A DNA stretch of 64,000 nucleotides from Bradyrhizobium sp. 21 (GTDB lineage Bacteria > Pseudomonadota > Alphaproteobacteria > Rhizobiales > Xanthobacteraceae), in NCBI RefSeq assembly GCF_023073335.1, contig NZ_JADPJG010000011.1:1-64000 (forward strand). Reading direction: 5' to 3'. The position numbers were made by a program, and so were the translations under genes. Each line of letters opens with the position of its first letter. Position 1 is the first letter of the stretch. The notes under the pieces are model-generated. The model was not told the origin of the DNA and made no database searches. It saw nothing but the letters and a program-made list of their open reading frames with translations. Below are positions 25,207-35,544 of this stretch, in pieces.

Positions 25207-27516
25207 CTACGTAAACAGCGTCGGCTGCTGCCGCGCCGCACGCTCCTGCGCCTCGACCACCGCCACAGCGGTCATGTTGAGGATGCCGCGTGCCGTCACC
25301 GACGGGGTGAGGATGTGGGCCGGGCGCGCCGGGCCGATCAGGATCGGGCCGACGGGGAGCGCATCCGCGAGCGACTTGATCATCTGATAGGCGACGTTGG
25401 CGGTGTCGAGGCTCGGCATGATCATGATGTTGGCCTCGCCCTCGAGCTTGGAGTGCGGCAGCACCATTTTCCGCGCAGCAGCCGAGAGCGCGGTGTCGCC
25501 CTGCATCTCGCCGTCGGCCTCGATCTCCGGGTGCTTCTCCTTCAGGAGCTGGGTTGCCCGGCGCATCTTGCGCGAGGATTCGGTGTCGTAGCTGCCGAAA
25601 TCCGAATGAGAGACGAAGGCGATCTTCGGCTTGATGTTGAAACGCTGGACGTGGACCGCCGCCAGCGACGCGATCTCGGCAAGTTCTTCCGCGCTCGGAT
25701 TGGGGCGAACTTGCGTGTCGGCGACGAAGAACGCGCCCTTGCTGGTGATCAGCAGCGCCAGCGCCGCATAGTCGCTGATTCCAGGGGAAAAGCCGACGAT
25801 CTCGCGGACATGACGCAGATGGCTCATGTAGCGGCCCTCGACGCCGCAGAGCATGGCGTCCGCCTCCCCGCGCACCACCGCGAGCGCCGCGATGACCGTG
25901 TTGTTGGTGCGCACCACCGTGCGCGCTGCATCCGGCGTGACGCCGCAGCGGCCGGCGACCTCGACATAGGACTGCACGTAGGAGCGGTAGCGCGGATCGT
26001 CCTCGGGATTGATGAGGTCGAAATCCTTGCCTGCCTTGATCAGCAAACCGAAGCGCTGGATGCGGGCCTCCACCACCGAGGGACGGCCGACCAGGATCGG
26101 CCGCGCCAGCTTCTCCTCCAGCACCACTTGCGTGGCGCGCAGCACGCGCTCATCCTCGCCTTCGGCGTAGATCACGCGCAGCGGCTGGGTCTTGGCCTTC
26201 GCGAACATCGGCTTCATGACGATGCCTGAGCGGAAGGCGAAGCGCTCGAGCAGCGCGGTGTATTCGTCGAAATTGGTGATGGGCCGTGTCGCGACGCCGG
26301 ATTCCATCGCGGCCTTGGCCACCGCAGGTGCGATGCGCAGGATCAGCCGCGGATCGAAGGGACTCGGGATCAGCGAGCCCGGCCCGAACCCTTGCGTCTC
26401 GCCGCTGTCAAAGCCCTGCGCGACCGCATCCGACGGCGCCTCGCGCGCGAGCTGCGCGATGGCCTCGACGGCGGCGAGCTTCATCTCCTCGTTGATCGCG
26501 CTGGCGCCGACGTCGAGCGCGCCGCGGAAGATGAAGGGGAAGCAGAGGACGTTGTTGACCTGGTTCGGAAAGTCGGAGCGACCGGTGCAGATCATGGCGT
26601 CGGGGCGCACCTTGCGCGCCTCCTCGGGCATGATCTCCGGCGTCGGATTCGCGAGCGCCATGATGAGCGGCTTGTCGCCCATCGCCTTGGCCATCTCGGG
26701 CTTGAGCACGCCCGGTGCGGAGAGGCCGATGAAGATGTCGGCGCCGCCGATCACGTCAGCCAGCGTGCGCTTGTCGGTCTTCTGCGCATAGACCGCCTTC
26801 CAACGGTCCATGGTGGTGTTGCGGCCTTCGTGCACGAGGCCGTCGATGTCGCAAACCCAGATGTTCTTGCGCTGCGCGCCCATCGACACCAGCAGGTTCA
26901 GAGTCGCGATCGCCGCGGCCCCTGCCCCCGATGCTACGATCTTCACGTCGGAGAGCTTCTTGCCGTTGAGTCGCAGGGCGTTGGTGACGGCGGCGGCAAC
27001 GATGATCGCGGTGCCATGCTGGTCGTCATGGAAGACCGGGATCTTCATGCGCTCCTTGAGCTGCGCCTCGATCTCGAAGCATTCCGGTCCGCGGATGTCT
27101 TCCAGATTGATGCCACCGAAGGTCGGCTCGAGCGCGGCCACGGTCTCGACCACGCGTTCGATGGTGTCGGCCGCGATCTCGATGTCGAACACGTCGATGC
27201 CGGCGAATTTCTTGAACAGGACCGCCTTGCCCTCCATCACCGGCTTCGAGGCGAGCGGGCCGATATTGCCGAGGCCGAGCACGGCGGTGCCGTTCGAAAC
27301 CACGGCGACCAGATTGGAGCGGATCGTCAGCGTGGCGGCTTCAGCAGGGTTCTTGGCGATCTCCAAGCAGGCGGCGGCGACGCCCGGCGAGTAGGCCAGC
27401 GCCAGATCGCGCTGGTTGGCAAGCGGCTTGCTTGCCTGGATCTCGAGCTTTCCGGGGCGTGGCAGCCGATGATAGGCCAGCGCCGCCTGGTGAAGATCAT
27501 CAGAATAGGACGACAT
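25207..27516 (-). CDS. maeB: NADP-dependent malic enzyme with phosphotransacetylase-like domain
   Basis: Oxidative decarboxylation of malate to pyruvate, cytoplasmic, 769 residues. Residues 1-430 are the malic enzyme: [50 protein letters not shown] and the nucleotide-binding [13 protein letters not shown]. Residues 440-769 form a phosphate acetyltransferase-like domain, usually regulatory in rhizobial MaeB/TME. In rhizobia this type of enzyme supplies pyruvate during growth on dicarboxylates. It is preceded by 246 bp without a gene. Confidence 0.95.
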   Translation of the reverse strand: MSSYSDDLHQAALAYHRLPRPGKLEIQASKPLANQRDLALAYSPGVAAACLEIAKNPAEAATLTIRSNLVAVVSNGTAVLGLGNIGPLASKPVMEGKAVLFKKFAGIDVFDIEIAADTIERVVETVAALEPTFGGINLEDIRGPECFEIEAQLKERMKIPVFHDDQHGTAIIVAAAVTNALRLNGKKLSDVKIVASGAGAAAIATLNLLVSMGAQRKNIWVCDIDGLVHEGRNTTMDRWKAVYAQKTDKRTLADVIGGADIFIGLSAPGVLKPEMAKAMGDKPLIMALANPTPEIMPEEARKVRPDAMICTGRSDFPNQVNNVLCFPFIFRGALDVGASAINEEMKLAAVEAIAQLAREAPSDAVAQGFDSGETQGFGPGSLIPSPFDPRLILRIAPAVAKAAMESGVATRPITNFDEYTALLERFAFRSGIVMKPMFAKAKTQPLRVIYAEGEDERVLRATQVVLEEKLARPILVGRPSVVEARIQRFGLLIKAGKDFDLINPEDDPRYRSYVQSYVEVAGRCGVTPDAARTVVRTNNTVIAALAVVRGEADAMLCGVEGRYMSHLRHVREIVGFSPGISDYAALALLITSKGAFFVADTQVRPNPSAEELAEIASLAAVHVQRFNIKPKIAFVSHSDFGSYDTESSRKMRRATQLLKEKHPEIEADGEMQGDTALSAAARKMVLPHSKLEGEANIMIMPSLDTANVAYQMIKSLADALPVGPILIGPARPAHILTPSVTARGILNMTAVAVVEAQERAARQQPTLFT

Positions 27517-27762
27517 GCGGTGTCTCGCCTCGCGTTACCGGCCTCAAATTGCCTCATCCGGAGTGGCTGTCCAAGCGGACACTATTTCCGGGTCATGGAA
27601 ACGGGATGAAGCACGGCGGGCGCCCCGGTGGCAATATCCGATTGCAACCCAATCAACAGCCGGCGCGGTCATATATTTGAAAACCATAGCTTTCTCTGGA
27701 CCGCACGGCGTTTCGCGAATATGGCAGCTTGCGCGCTGCAAAACGAGCAACTGGAGCTGGGA

Positions 27763-29736
27763 ATGAAGCGAATCCTGATCGGCCTGATTGCCGTGGCCGT
27801 GGTGGCCGTGGGCGGGTGGTTCGGCTTCAACCTCTACGCACAACATCGCGCCACCGCCGAGGTCGAGGCCGCATTCGAGCAGGTTCGCAAGCAAGGCGGC
27901 AAGGCGAGCCACGGCAAGGTCGAATTCGACGTCATGAGCCGGACGCTGACGGTCGAGGACATCGCGGTCACGCCCGGCAGCGAGCAGCAGGCGCAGATCA
28001 GGATCGCGGGTATCAAGGGCACGGGCGTCCGCCTGATCGACGCGACCCGATTTTCGGCCGACAGCATCGACATCACCGGCTTCGAACTCGCGCTGGGCGA
28101 AATCGGCCCGGCGAAGCTGAAAGGCTCCTACAAGGTTCAGCAACTGACCTTGCGTGACTATGCCGGCCCGCTTCAGTCCATGAACGCGCCGGCGGGCGGC
28201 TCCCTGATCGACATGTACCGCTACGCGCTCGAACAATATGCGAGCGTGACGGCATCTTCGGTCACCGCCCCGTCGCTCACCTTCACATTCGACGGAGGCA
28301 GCGGGACCGCCGGCAGCGGCGAGTTCTCCTACTCCGGGCTGATGATTCAGAATCTGAAGCAGGGCAGGATCGACGCCATGAAGGCGGATCGTGCCAACTT
28401 CAGCATCAACGTGCAGCAGGCGGGCAAGGCGGACAAGCTGACCGGCGAAATCTCCACCATCGCCGTCAACGGCATCGACGTGACGGCGATCGTCGCCGCG
28501 CTCGATCCGCAGAAGGCGGGCGACGACAGCTATCATCGGGTCTACGGACAAATCTCGACTGGCCCCTACGTGGCGACATCGACGCTGGGCATGCGGATGC
28601 AGGTCGACGGGATCGCCATCGATGACATTGCGATCCAACCGTCGAAATTCCGCCTGGCCGAGATCTTCGCCGCGCTGCCGGCCACGGGTCCCTCCTCGGT
28701 TCCCACACCGGCGCAGTCGCGCGAGATGATGGAGAAGCTCGCCGGGCTTTACGAGGGCATTCGCGTCGGCAGGATCGAGATCGGCAGTCTGTCGGTGACG
28801 ACCCCGCAAGGAACGCCGAAGCTGAAGGCGATCAGATACCAGCAGGGCGAGTTCGCGCTCGAAGGCCTCGATGCGCCGACACCGCAAGGCCAGCTCAAGA
28901 TGGAGCGGTTCGCGCTCAAATCATTCAGTGTGGCGAACCTGATGCGCTGGGCCGCGGGCCTCGCCAATCCCGGACAGGCGCCCTCACCGGACCAGATGCT
29001 GGGCCTGTTCCGGGTGCTCGACGGCGCCGAGATCAAGGGCGTGATCGCGCCCTTCAAGACCACGCGTCAGTTCGTCACCATCGACACGATCAGCCTGAAT
29101 TGGGGGCAATTGATCGGATCGATCCCGAGCAAAGCCAATCTGGTCGTGAAGATGGTCACGCCCGTCGACCCCTCCAGTCCGGCGCAGCGGCCGCTGATCA
29201 TGGCGGGCGTCGACAAGCTCGCGATCGATCTCGATCTCGGCGCGGCATGGACGGAGTCGTCAGGCGCCTTCGCGCTCACGCCGGCCACCATCGATCTCGG
29301 CAACCTCGCCAAGGCACAGGCCCGGTTCGCGCTCGCGAACGTGCCGCGCGGTATGTTCACGACCGATCCGGCGCAGGCGATGGGTCAGGCGGCGCAGATC
29401 GAGACCGGCGCGATCGAGCTCTCCTTGCGTGACAGCGGCGTCGTCGATCTCGTCGTGGCGCAATTCTCGCGCATCCAGAATGTCAGCCGCGACGCCGCGC
29501 GCAGCTCTATCGTCGAGATAATCCGGGCGCAGGGCGAGAAGATCGCGGCTTCCAATCTCGATGCCAGGATGGCCGTGGATGCGCTCGCCGGCTTCGTCGA
29601 AACGTCGGGGCAGACGCTCACCATCAAGTTGACTCCGCTCGGCAAGCTGCCGCTGCTTCAGCTCATGGATGTCCTGAGCAACGAACCGATCATCGCGCTG
29701 GCGCAGTTCCGGATCGAGGCGTCGACGGGGCTGTAG
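27763..29736 (+). CDS. large membrane-anchored protein of unknown function
   Basis: A 657-residue protein with one N-terminal hydrophobic segment (RILIGLIAVAVVAVGGWFGFNLY) and a long exported domain. The body is beta-rich with repeating I-x-x-I-x-V and G-x-x-L patterns (VEDIAVTPGSEQQAQIRIAGIKGTGVRL; MRMQVDGIAIDDIAIQPSKFRL), a texture similar to AsmA/lipid-transfer beta proteins, but no family is firmly recognised. The ATG at 27763 follows ggagctggga. It is transcribed between maeB and aspS, convergent with aspS. Confidence 0.75.
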   Translation: MKRILIGLIAVAVVAVGGWFGFNLYAQHRATAEVEAAFEQVRKQGGKASHGKVEFDVMSRTLTVEDIAVTPGSEQQAQIRIAGIKGTGVRLIDATRFSADSIDITGFELALGEIGPAKLKGSYKVQQLTLRDYAGPLQSMNAPAGGSLIDMYRYALEQYASVTASSVTAPSLTFTFDGGSGTAGSGEFSYSGLMIQNLKQGRIDAMKADRANFSINVQQAGKADKLTGEISTIAVNGIDVTAIVAALDPQKAGDDSYHRVYGQISTGPYVATSTLGMRMQVDGIAIDDIAIQPSKFRLAEIFAALPATGPSSVPTPAQSREMMEKLAGLYEGIRVGRIEIGSLSVTTPQGTPKLKAIRYQQGEFALEGLDAPTPQGQLKMERFALKSFSVANLMRWAAGLANPGQAPSPDQMLGLFRVLDGAEIKGVIAPFKTTRQFVTIDTISLNWGQLIGSIPSKANLVVKMVTPVDPSSPAQRPLIMAGVDKLAIDLDLGAAWTESSGAFALTPATIDLGNLAKAQARFALANVPRGMFTTDPAQAMGQAAQIETGAIELSLRDSGVVDLVVAQFSRIQNVSRDAARSSIVEIIRAQGEKIAASNLDARMAVDALAGFVETSGQTLTIKLTPLGKLPLLQLMDVLSNEPIIALAQFRIEASTGL

Positions 29737-29752
29737 GGCGACAATGGCCTCT

Positions 29753-29884
29753 TGTCCCGGACGCGCTGCAACGCGCCAGCGTTGCTGCGCAGAGCCGGGA
29801 CCCAGAATGCTTGCTGCTCGCTGAGGCATGGGCCCCGGCTCTGCAGCGCACCGCTGAAGAAGCGCTGCGCTGCGTCCGGGGCAC
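29753..29884. repeat. dispersed palindromic repeat between two convergent genes
   Basis: Two inverted halves: gtcccggacgcgctgcaacg...gcagagccgggaccca, then tgggccccggctctgcagcgc...ctgcgtccggggcac. The motifs recur at 14405-14534. It fills the space between the 657-residue gene and the 3' end of aspS and may serve as a terminator. Confidence 0.7.
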
Positions 29885-29900
29885 GAGACCGAAAACCGCC

Positions 29901-31808
29901 TCAGCTCTTCTGCGGCAGGTTCACCCGCACATGCAGCTCGCGGAGCTGCTTCGGCGTCGCTTCCGACGGCGCGCCCATCAGCAGATCCATCGCCTGCTGG
30001 TTCATCGGGAACAGCGAGATCTCGCGCAGATTGTTGGTGCCGCACAAGAGCATCACGATGCGGTCCACGCCCGCCGCCATGCCGCCATGCGGCGGCGCGC
30101 CGTACTGGAACGCGCGGTACATGCCGCCGAAACGATCGACCACTTCCTGCTCGCCGTAGCCGGCGATCTCGAACGCCTTCACCATGGCTTCCGGCACGTG
30201 GTTGCGGATGCCGCCGGAGGCGATCTCGTAGCCGTTGCAGGTGATGTCGTACTGGAACGCAAAAATTCCCAGCGGGTCTAGATTTCGCAACGCCCCTAAG
30301 CCACCCTGTGGCATCGAGAACGGGTTGTGCGAGAAGTCGATCTTTTTGTTCTCTTCGTCATATTCATACATCGGAAAATCGGTAATCCAGCCAAGTTCGA
30401 ACCGCTCCTTGTCGATGAGGTTCATCTCCTCACCGACCTTTGTGCGTGCAAGACCTGCAAACTTGTACATCTCGCCAGGCACGCCCATCACGAAGAACAC
30501 CGCATCGCCATCGATGAGACCATCGGGCTTGAGGTTCCGATAGCGGTTGGCCACCTCGATCGGAAAATTCTCGCGGAAGAGCGAGTCCATGGCGTTCTGT
30601 TCTTCGACGGGCACCGGCACTTGAACGAACTTACCAAGACGCCCGTTCAACTCCCGCATCAGAATTGCTGTCCTCTCTGGGCCAAGGTTCTTTGCAATTG
30701 GCCCAGCACCCGCAACGTCGCCATCACGCCAGAAGATGTAGCCGAGGCCCGGTTGTCCCTCGCTCTTAGCCCAACTGTCCATTCGATCACAAAACGCCCG
30801 GCTGCCTCCCTTCGGAGCTGGGATAGCCCATATCCTAACCTTTTCATTGCTCGAGATTCCCCGAGCGAACAGGCCAAACCCGGCGCCACGGAATATGTCC
30901 GTGACATCGTGAATCAAAAGCGGATTACGCAAATCAGGCTTGTCGGTCCCAAAAGCGCGGTGAGAAGCAGTGTAGGAAATCCGCGGCCAGCCTTTTGTCA
31001 CCGGCTTGCCCTTGGCGAACTCCTCGAACACGCCGGTGATGACGGGCTCCATCGCCGCGAAGACGTCTTCCTGCGTGACAAAGCTCATCTCGACGTCGAG
31101 CTGGTAGAACTCGCCCGGCAGACGGTCGGCGCGCGGGTCCTCGTCGCGGAAGCAGGGCGCGATCTGGAAGTAGCGGTCGAAGCCCGACATCATCAGGAGC
31201 TGCTTGTACTGCTGCGGCGCCTGCGGCAGTGCATAGAATTTTCCCGGATGGATGCGCGATGGCACTAGGAAGTCGCGCGCGCCTTCCGGCGAGGACGCCG
31301 TCAGGATCGGCGTGTTGAACTCGAAGAAGCCCTGCCCCTCCATCCGCCTGCGCATCGACTTGATGATGTCGACGCGCGTCATGATGTTCTGGTGCAGCTT
31401 CTCGCGCCGAAGGTCGAGGAAGCGGTACTTCAAGCGGATGTCTTCAGGGTATTCCTGGTCACCGAACACCGGCAGCGGCAGGTCGCCCGCGGGTCCCAGC
31501 ACCTCGATCTCGCTGACGTAAACTTCGACCTTGCCGGTCGGCAGATCATCATTGTCGGTGCCTTCGGGGCGGCGGCGGGCCTTGCCGTCCATCCGCACCA
31601 CGAATTCCGAGCGCAGCTTCTCGGCCTGCGCGAACGCCGGCGAGTCCGGATCGACCACGCACTGGGTCAGGCCGTAATGGTCGCGCAGGTCGATGAACAG
31701 CACGCCGCCATGGTCGCGAACGCGATGGACCCAGCCCGAGAGGCGAACCGTCTCGCCGATGTTGCTCTCGCGGAGATCGCCGCATTTATGTGACCGGTAG
31801 CGATGCAT
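29901..31808 (-). CDS. aspS: aspartyl-tRNA synthetase, mosaic
   Basis: Class II synthetase charging tRNA with aspartate (possibly non-discriminating Asp/Asn), 635 residues; I recall about 590 for relatives. N-terminal OB-fold ([20 protein letters not shown]), class II motif 2 ([24 protein letters not shown]) and motif 3 ([16 protein letters not shown]) are intact. Positions 30250-31000 (residues about 270-520, holding the GAD insertion domain and part of the catalytic domain) have lower GC: hand counts of 60-base lines gave 47-58% against 63-67% in the flanks. The extra length lies in this segment ([16 protein letters not shown]...). The frame is unbroken, so the protein should be functional. 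Confidence 0.95.
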   Translation of the reverse strand: MHRYRSHKCGDLRESNIGETVRLSGWVHRVRDHGGVLFIDLRDHYGLTQCVVDPDSPAFAQAEKLRSEFVVRMDGKARRRPEGTDNDDLPTGKVEVYVSEIEVLGPAGDLPLPVFGDQEYPEDIRLKYRFLDLRREKLHQNIMTRVDIIKSMRRRMEGQGFFEFNTPILTASSPEGARDFLVPSRIHPGKFYALPQAPQQYKQLLMMSGFDRYFQIAPCFRDEDPRADRLPGEFYQLDVEMSFVTQEDVFAAMEPVITGVFEEFAKGKPVTKGWPRISYTASHRAFGTDKPDLRNPLLIHDVTDIFRGAGFGLFARGISSNEKVRIWAIPAPKGGSRAFCDRMDSWAKSEGQPGLGYIFWRDGDVAGAGPIAKNLGPERTAILMRELNGRLGKFVQVPVPVEEQNAMDSLFRENFPIEVANRYRNLKPDGLIDGDAVFFVMGVPGEMYKFAGLARTKVGEEMNLIDKERFELGWITDFPMYEYDEENKKIDFSHNPFSMPQGGLGALRNLDPLGIFAFQYDITCNGYEIASGGIRNHVPEAMVKAFEIAGYGEQEVVDRFGGMYRAFQYGAPPHGGMAAGVDRIVMLLCGTNNLREISLFPMNQQAMDLLMGAPSEATPKQLRELHVRVNLPQKS

Positions 31809-32005
31809 GGTCGTCCCAAATTCAATGTCGGAGGAAGCGAATCGGACGGCCTGTCACGGCCGGTCCGAAGTTGCGGCAGGGTTTACCCGACGAGGAACGG
31901 TGCGGCAACCAAGGGAAAGGCCTGTTTTGGGCCCGCTGCGCCCATTTTTGGTTATCTGAGGCCGGGGCCTTTGCCATCAGGCGTTCCCCGCCTATCTCTA
32001 GGGGC

Positions 32006-33484
32006 ATGACGGTTCATTTCCCCTTCCAGAACTCCTATTCGGCGCTGCCGGACAGCTTCTTCGCCCGCGTCGCGCCGACCCCTGTTGCGGCCCCCCGGCT
32101 GATCAAGCTGAACCGGCCGTTGGCGGTCCAGCTCGGGCTCGATCCGGACCTCCTGGAGACCCCTGAGGGGGCTGAGATCCTGGCGGGCAAGACGGTTCCC
32201 GCAGGCGCCGACCCCATCGCCATGGCCTATGCCGGCCACCAGTTCGGGCAGTTCGTACCCCAGCTCGGCGACGGCCGCGCCATCCTGCTCGGCGAGGTCA
32301 TCGATAGCGACGGCGTCCGCCGCGACATCCAGCTCAAGGGCTCGGGTCCTACCCCGTTCTCCCGCCGCGGCGATGGCCGCGCCGCGCTCGGCCCCGTGCT
32401 GCGCGAATACATCGTCAGCGAGGCGATGTTTGCGCTCGGCATTCCGACCACGCGCTCGCTCGCCGCCGTCGTCACCGGCGAGCACGTGATGCGCGAGACC
32501 GCGCTGCCCGGCGCCGTGCTGACGCGCGTGGCGTCGAGCCATATCCGCGTCGGCACCTTCCAGTTCTTTGCCGTCCGCCGCGACACCGACGCCATCCGCC
32601 GGCTCGCCGATCACGTCATCGCCAGGCACTATCCGCAGCTATCAGGCACCGAGCGGCCCTATCACGCCCTGCTCGCCGGCGTCGTCACGCGCCAGGCCAA
32701 CCTCGTCGCGCGCTGGCTCTTGGTCGGCTTCATCCACGGCGTGATGAACACCGACAACAGCTCGATCTCGGGCGAGACCATCGACTACGGCCCCTGCGCC
32801 TTCATGGATGCCTACAACCCCGCGCAGGTGTTTTCCTCGATCGACGAGATGGGGCGCTACGCCTATGCCAACCAGCCGCGCATCGCGTTGTGGAATCTGA
32901 CAAGGCTCGCCGAATGCCTGTTGCCGCTGTTCTCCGACGAGCAGGAAAAGGCGGTCGCGGAAGCGCAGGATATCCTCGGTGCCTTCTCAGAAACGTTCAG
33001 CAACGCCTATCAGGCGGGCCTGCGCAAGAAGGTCGGCCTGTTCACGGAGCGCGAGGGCGACGAGGCGCTGATCCAGGATTTGCTGGACGCCATGGCGAAG
33101 AACCAGGCCGACTTTACCCTCACCTTCCGCAAGCTGGCCGACGCCGCGGGCGATGAGGCCGGCATCACCGACGCCCGCGCCCAGTTCATGGACCCCGCTG
33201 CGTTCGACGATTGGGCCAAGAGCTGGCGCGAGCGCACAGCCCTGGAGCCGCAGTCCGCAACCGAGCGGCAAGCCGCCATGCGCGCCGTCAACCCGATGCT
33301 CATCCCCCGCAATCACCGCGTCGAGGCCGTGATCCAGGCCGCGGTGAACAACGACGACTACGCGCCGTTCGAGGAATTGGTGAAGGTGCTGGCGAGACCG
33401 TTTGAGAACCAGCCGGACTACGCAGCCTACGCCGATCCGCCACTGCCGGACCAACGGGTGTTGCAGACGTTCTGCGGGACGTGA
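32006..33484 (+). CDS. selO: protein adenylyltransferase SelO (YdiU/UPF0061)
   Basis: A 492-residue pseudokinase-fold AMP transferase that AMPylates proteins on Ser/Thr/Tyr, linked to redox stress. Landmarks are [84 protein letters not shown] (metal and catalytic residues) and the C-terminal TFCGT, whose Cys occupies the position of the selenocysteine/cysteine in other SelO proteins. ATG at 32006 after agggg; divergent from aspS. Confidence 0.95.
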   Translation: MTVHFPFQNSYSALPDSFFARVAPTPVAAPRLIKLNRPLAVQLGLDPDLLETPEGAEILAGKTVPAGADPIAMAYAGHQFGQFVPQLGDGRAILLGEVIDSDGVRRDIQLKGSGPTPFSRRGDGRAALGPVLREYIVSEAMFALGIPTTRSLAAVVTGEHVMRETALPGAVLTRVASSHIRVGTFQFFAVRRDTDAIRRLADHVIARHYPQLSGTERPYHALLAGVVTRQANLVARWLLVGFIHGVMNTDNSSISGETIDYGPCAFMDAYNPAQVFSSIDEMGRYAYANQPRIALWNLTRLAECLLPLFSDEQEKAVAEAQDILGAFSETFSNAYQAGLRKKVGLFTEREGDEALIQDLLDAMAKNQADFTLTFRKLADAAGDEAGITDARAQFMDPAAFDDWAKSWRERTALEPQSATERQAAMRAVNPMLIPRNHRVEAVIQAAVNNDDYAPFEELVKVLARPFENQPDYAAYADPPLPDQRVLQTFCGT

Positions 33485-33498
33485 GGCAAGCTCGGTGC

Positions 33499-33614
33499 GT
33501 AGGGTGGATTAGCCGAAGGCGTAATCCACCACCTCTCTTTCCGATGGCCGCAGCGGTGGTGGGTTACGCCCAGCTAACCGCGCTTCGCACAGTCGCGTAG
33601 CTAACCCACCCTAC
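33499..33614. repeat. REP-like palindromes, left of the RAYT gene
   Basis: Contains a 35-bp element (33499-33533: gtagggtggattagccgaagg...) and a second, diverged pair of half-elements (33553-33614) with gtgggttacgcc and ctaacccaccctac. The 33499-33533 element is inverted relative to the one at 34201-34234. Confidence 0.85.
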
Positions 33615-33628
33615 AACTAGCGCTGCCG

Positions 33629-34164
33629 TCACGGCCGTTCTCCGAACTCGCCGATGAACTCGGCGTCACCGCCCCAATCCTCCGGAAACAGTCCGGCCCG
33701 CACATCACGATGAAACGACGAGTAGGGCCAATCGCACACTTTCGAGACGTGCCCGTGCTTGACGGGATTGTAATAGCAATATTCGACGTGGCGCGCGTAG
33801 TCGGCCTCGTTGCGGATGAGATGCTCCCAGAACCGACGCTGCCAAATGCCACGTTCGTTTAGTGCCGCGCGGACGGTACTCAGCCGCTCGGTTGATGGGA
33901 GCGATTTGGCAAAGCGGGCTTTGATCAGTCGCCAGCGCGCACCGAAAAATTGGCATCCCCCGGCGGCAGCTTCCAGATTGCGTGCAGATGATCCGGCAGA
34001 ATCACAAAGGCCTCGATCTCGAAGGGATGGCTCTGGCGCGTTGCGGCGACCGCGCCTCGCAAGATGTCAATCTGGTCAGTCAAAACAGCTTTCCGCCGAT
34101 CAAGCAGGTTCACGGTGAAGAACCAGCATCCTCCGGGAACGAATGCGCGGCGGTAGTCGGACAT
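33629..34164 (-). pseudogene. REP-associated tyrosine transposase (RAYT), frameshifted
   Basis: A Y1/HUH transposase-like protein. The first frame, starting with MSDYRRAFVPGGCWFFTVNL, contains FVILPDHLHAIW with the HUH-like His pair, then runs to an early stop. After a shift near 33935-33940 a second frame resumes the RAYT sequence (RLIKARFAKS, EHLIRNEADYARHVEYCYYNPVKHGHV) to a stop at 33629. The defect is an extra GC in a gcgcgc run. RAYT proteins mobilise or maintain REP palindromes. The gene stands between inverted REP-like elements. Confidence 0.85.
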
Positions 34165-34200
34165 AGGCCATCAATAGCACAACCTGGAAGCTGGCTCACA

Positions 34201-34234
34201 GTGGTGGGTTACGCCTTCGGCTAATCCACCCTAC
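34201..34234. repeat. REP-like palindrome, right of the RAYT gene
   Basis: gtggtgggttacgccttcgg followed by ctaatccaccctac is the reverse complement of the 33499-33533 element apart from one base. Each copy is itself partly palindromic (ggtgg...ccacc). Confidence 0.85.
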
Positions 34235-34240
34235 CCGCCC

Positions 34241-35251
34241 CTACTTCGTCGCCTTCCTCACCCCGCCGAACGATGCCGCGTCGAATTTCTGCGGATCGAC
34301 GGGATTGTAGCGTGACCACTCCATGTCGGGCGCGTTGCCGTAGCGCTCGGCCCACGCCTTGTTGTTGGTCGTCGTGCCGGGCGCAACGGGCCGGAGCTCG
34401 AAATGCAGGACCTTGTTGGGACCAATCTCGCCGATCGTGTCCCTTGCCTTGACGCTGGCGCCAACAGCGAGCGGCTCGCCCTGCGGCCCGACGATGCGGC
34501 CGAGCTGGACGTAGCGTGTGTAGATGATGCCGCCGTTGGGATAGGTGTGCTTGAGCACCACATAGCGGCCGCAGCCCCCGACGACGGGAAGGTCGGCCGG
34601 CGCCTGCTCGCTGGTCTCGATCTTGACGACGACGCTGTCCGCCATGGCCGCCACCGGGCCGCCCGCCTTGTCGAAGACAAAGTCGACGCCGGGATGCTCG
34701 TCATGAGTCCAGCACCCACAGGAGGTCATCCTCTTGTCCGCCGGCTTGTCGGCGCGCGGAGAACTCTTCGGAGTCAGGAATTCATTGACCAACAATCCGG
34801 GTCCTTCGGGAGACGTGAAGACATGGATCGCATAGAGCGACAGCTTGTCCCCGACCGGCACCTCGTTCGGGAGAAAGCCGTAAACCACATCCTGGATGAA
34901 GACCTTGAGCTCGCTTCCCTTGGCGGAGCGGACCGTGATGCAGTTGGTCACCTGCAAAGCGTCGGCGTCCGGCTTGGGCATGCCGCTCATGACGAGCGAT
35001 CGGTTGAGCGCTCCGCTAGCGCATGGGCCACCGTGAGACGCCAGCGTGACGTCTAGCTTCAACGGCGACCTCGGATAAACGTCGAAGCCGGTGGCAGGCC
35101 GTGGTCGCGCCAGGAACTCGTCGAGATCGGTCTCCTGGTAGCGGGCGAAGTTGAATTCGGCAGATCCAGCCGGGGGAACGGCGCTCAAGACGACAAGCAG
35201 AACGGAGGCGGCAAGCAATCCCAGCTTGCGAAGGACACGCGGCGTCAACAT
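34241..35251 (-). CDS. M23-type peptidase-fold protein, probably inactive
   Basis: The 336-residue precursor has a signal peptide (LGLLAASVLLVVLSAVPPAGSA) and, after about residue 175, a LytM/M23 beta fold: DEHPGVDFVFDKAGGPVAAMADSVVVKIE, GCGRYVVLKHTYPNGGIIYTRYVQL, and IGEIGPNKVLHFELRP. The HxxxD metal pair (His186, Asp190) and the later metal His283 are present, but the catalytic His expected two residues earlier is Val281, and the His of the usual YAHL motif is Gln249. It may be a non-catalytic amidase activator or structural protein. The start is 35251 (ATG before the signal peptide). Confidence 0.7.
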   Translation of the reverse strand: MLTPRVLRKLGLLAASVLLVVLSAVPPAGSAEFNFARYQETDLDEFLARPRPATGFDVYPRSPLKLDVTLASHGGPCASGALNRSLVMSGMPKPDADALQVTNCITVRSAKGSELKVFIQDVVYGFLPNEVPVGDKLSLYAIHVFTSPEGPGLLVNEFLTPKSSPRADKPADKRMTSCGCWTHDEHPGVDFVFDKAGGPVAAMADSVVVKIETSEQAPADLPVVGGCGRYVVLKHTYPNGGIIYTRYVQLGRIVGPQGEPLAVGASVKARDTIGEIGPNKVLHFELRPVAPGTTTNNKAWAERYGNAPDMEWSRYNPVDPQKFDAASFGGVRKATK

Positions 35252-35497
35252 TCGGTCATCTCGTAAAGCATGCAATTTCGATAAGTGGCCCAAGCAAATC
35301 ATGAGCGCATCCTCGCGGCAAGGTAGATCGAACATCGCCCCTCAATCACGAGACGTTCGTTCGGCCGCAGAGCGCTCTCGTCCCGTGGTCCAAGGCATGT
35401 TCATACCATTGGTACGCCGCGGGAACCGCTGTCATCAAACTGAAACACTCGCGCTCTAACGGCCTGTCAGGGACGTCTTGCCGGAGGCGCCCATCCT

Positions 35498-35536
35498 CCA
35501 AGAATTTTGACCAAGAATTCTGACCAAGAGTCCTGA
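35498..35536 (+). repeat. three tandem 13-bp repeats upstream of the phosphodiesterase
   Basis: ccaagaattttga, ccaagaattctga and ccaagagtcctga follow each other directly, ending 8 bp before the ATG at 35545. They occupy the leader and ribosome-site zone and could be regulator sites or a slippage product. Confidence 0.9.
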
Positions 35537-35544
35537 CAAGCGCC

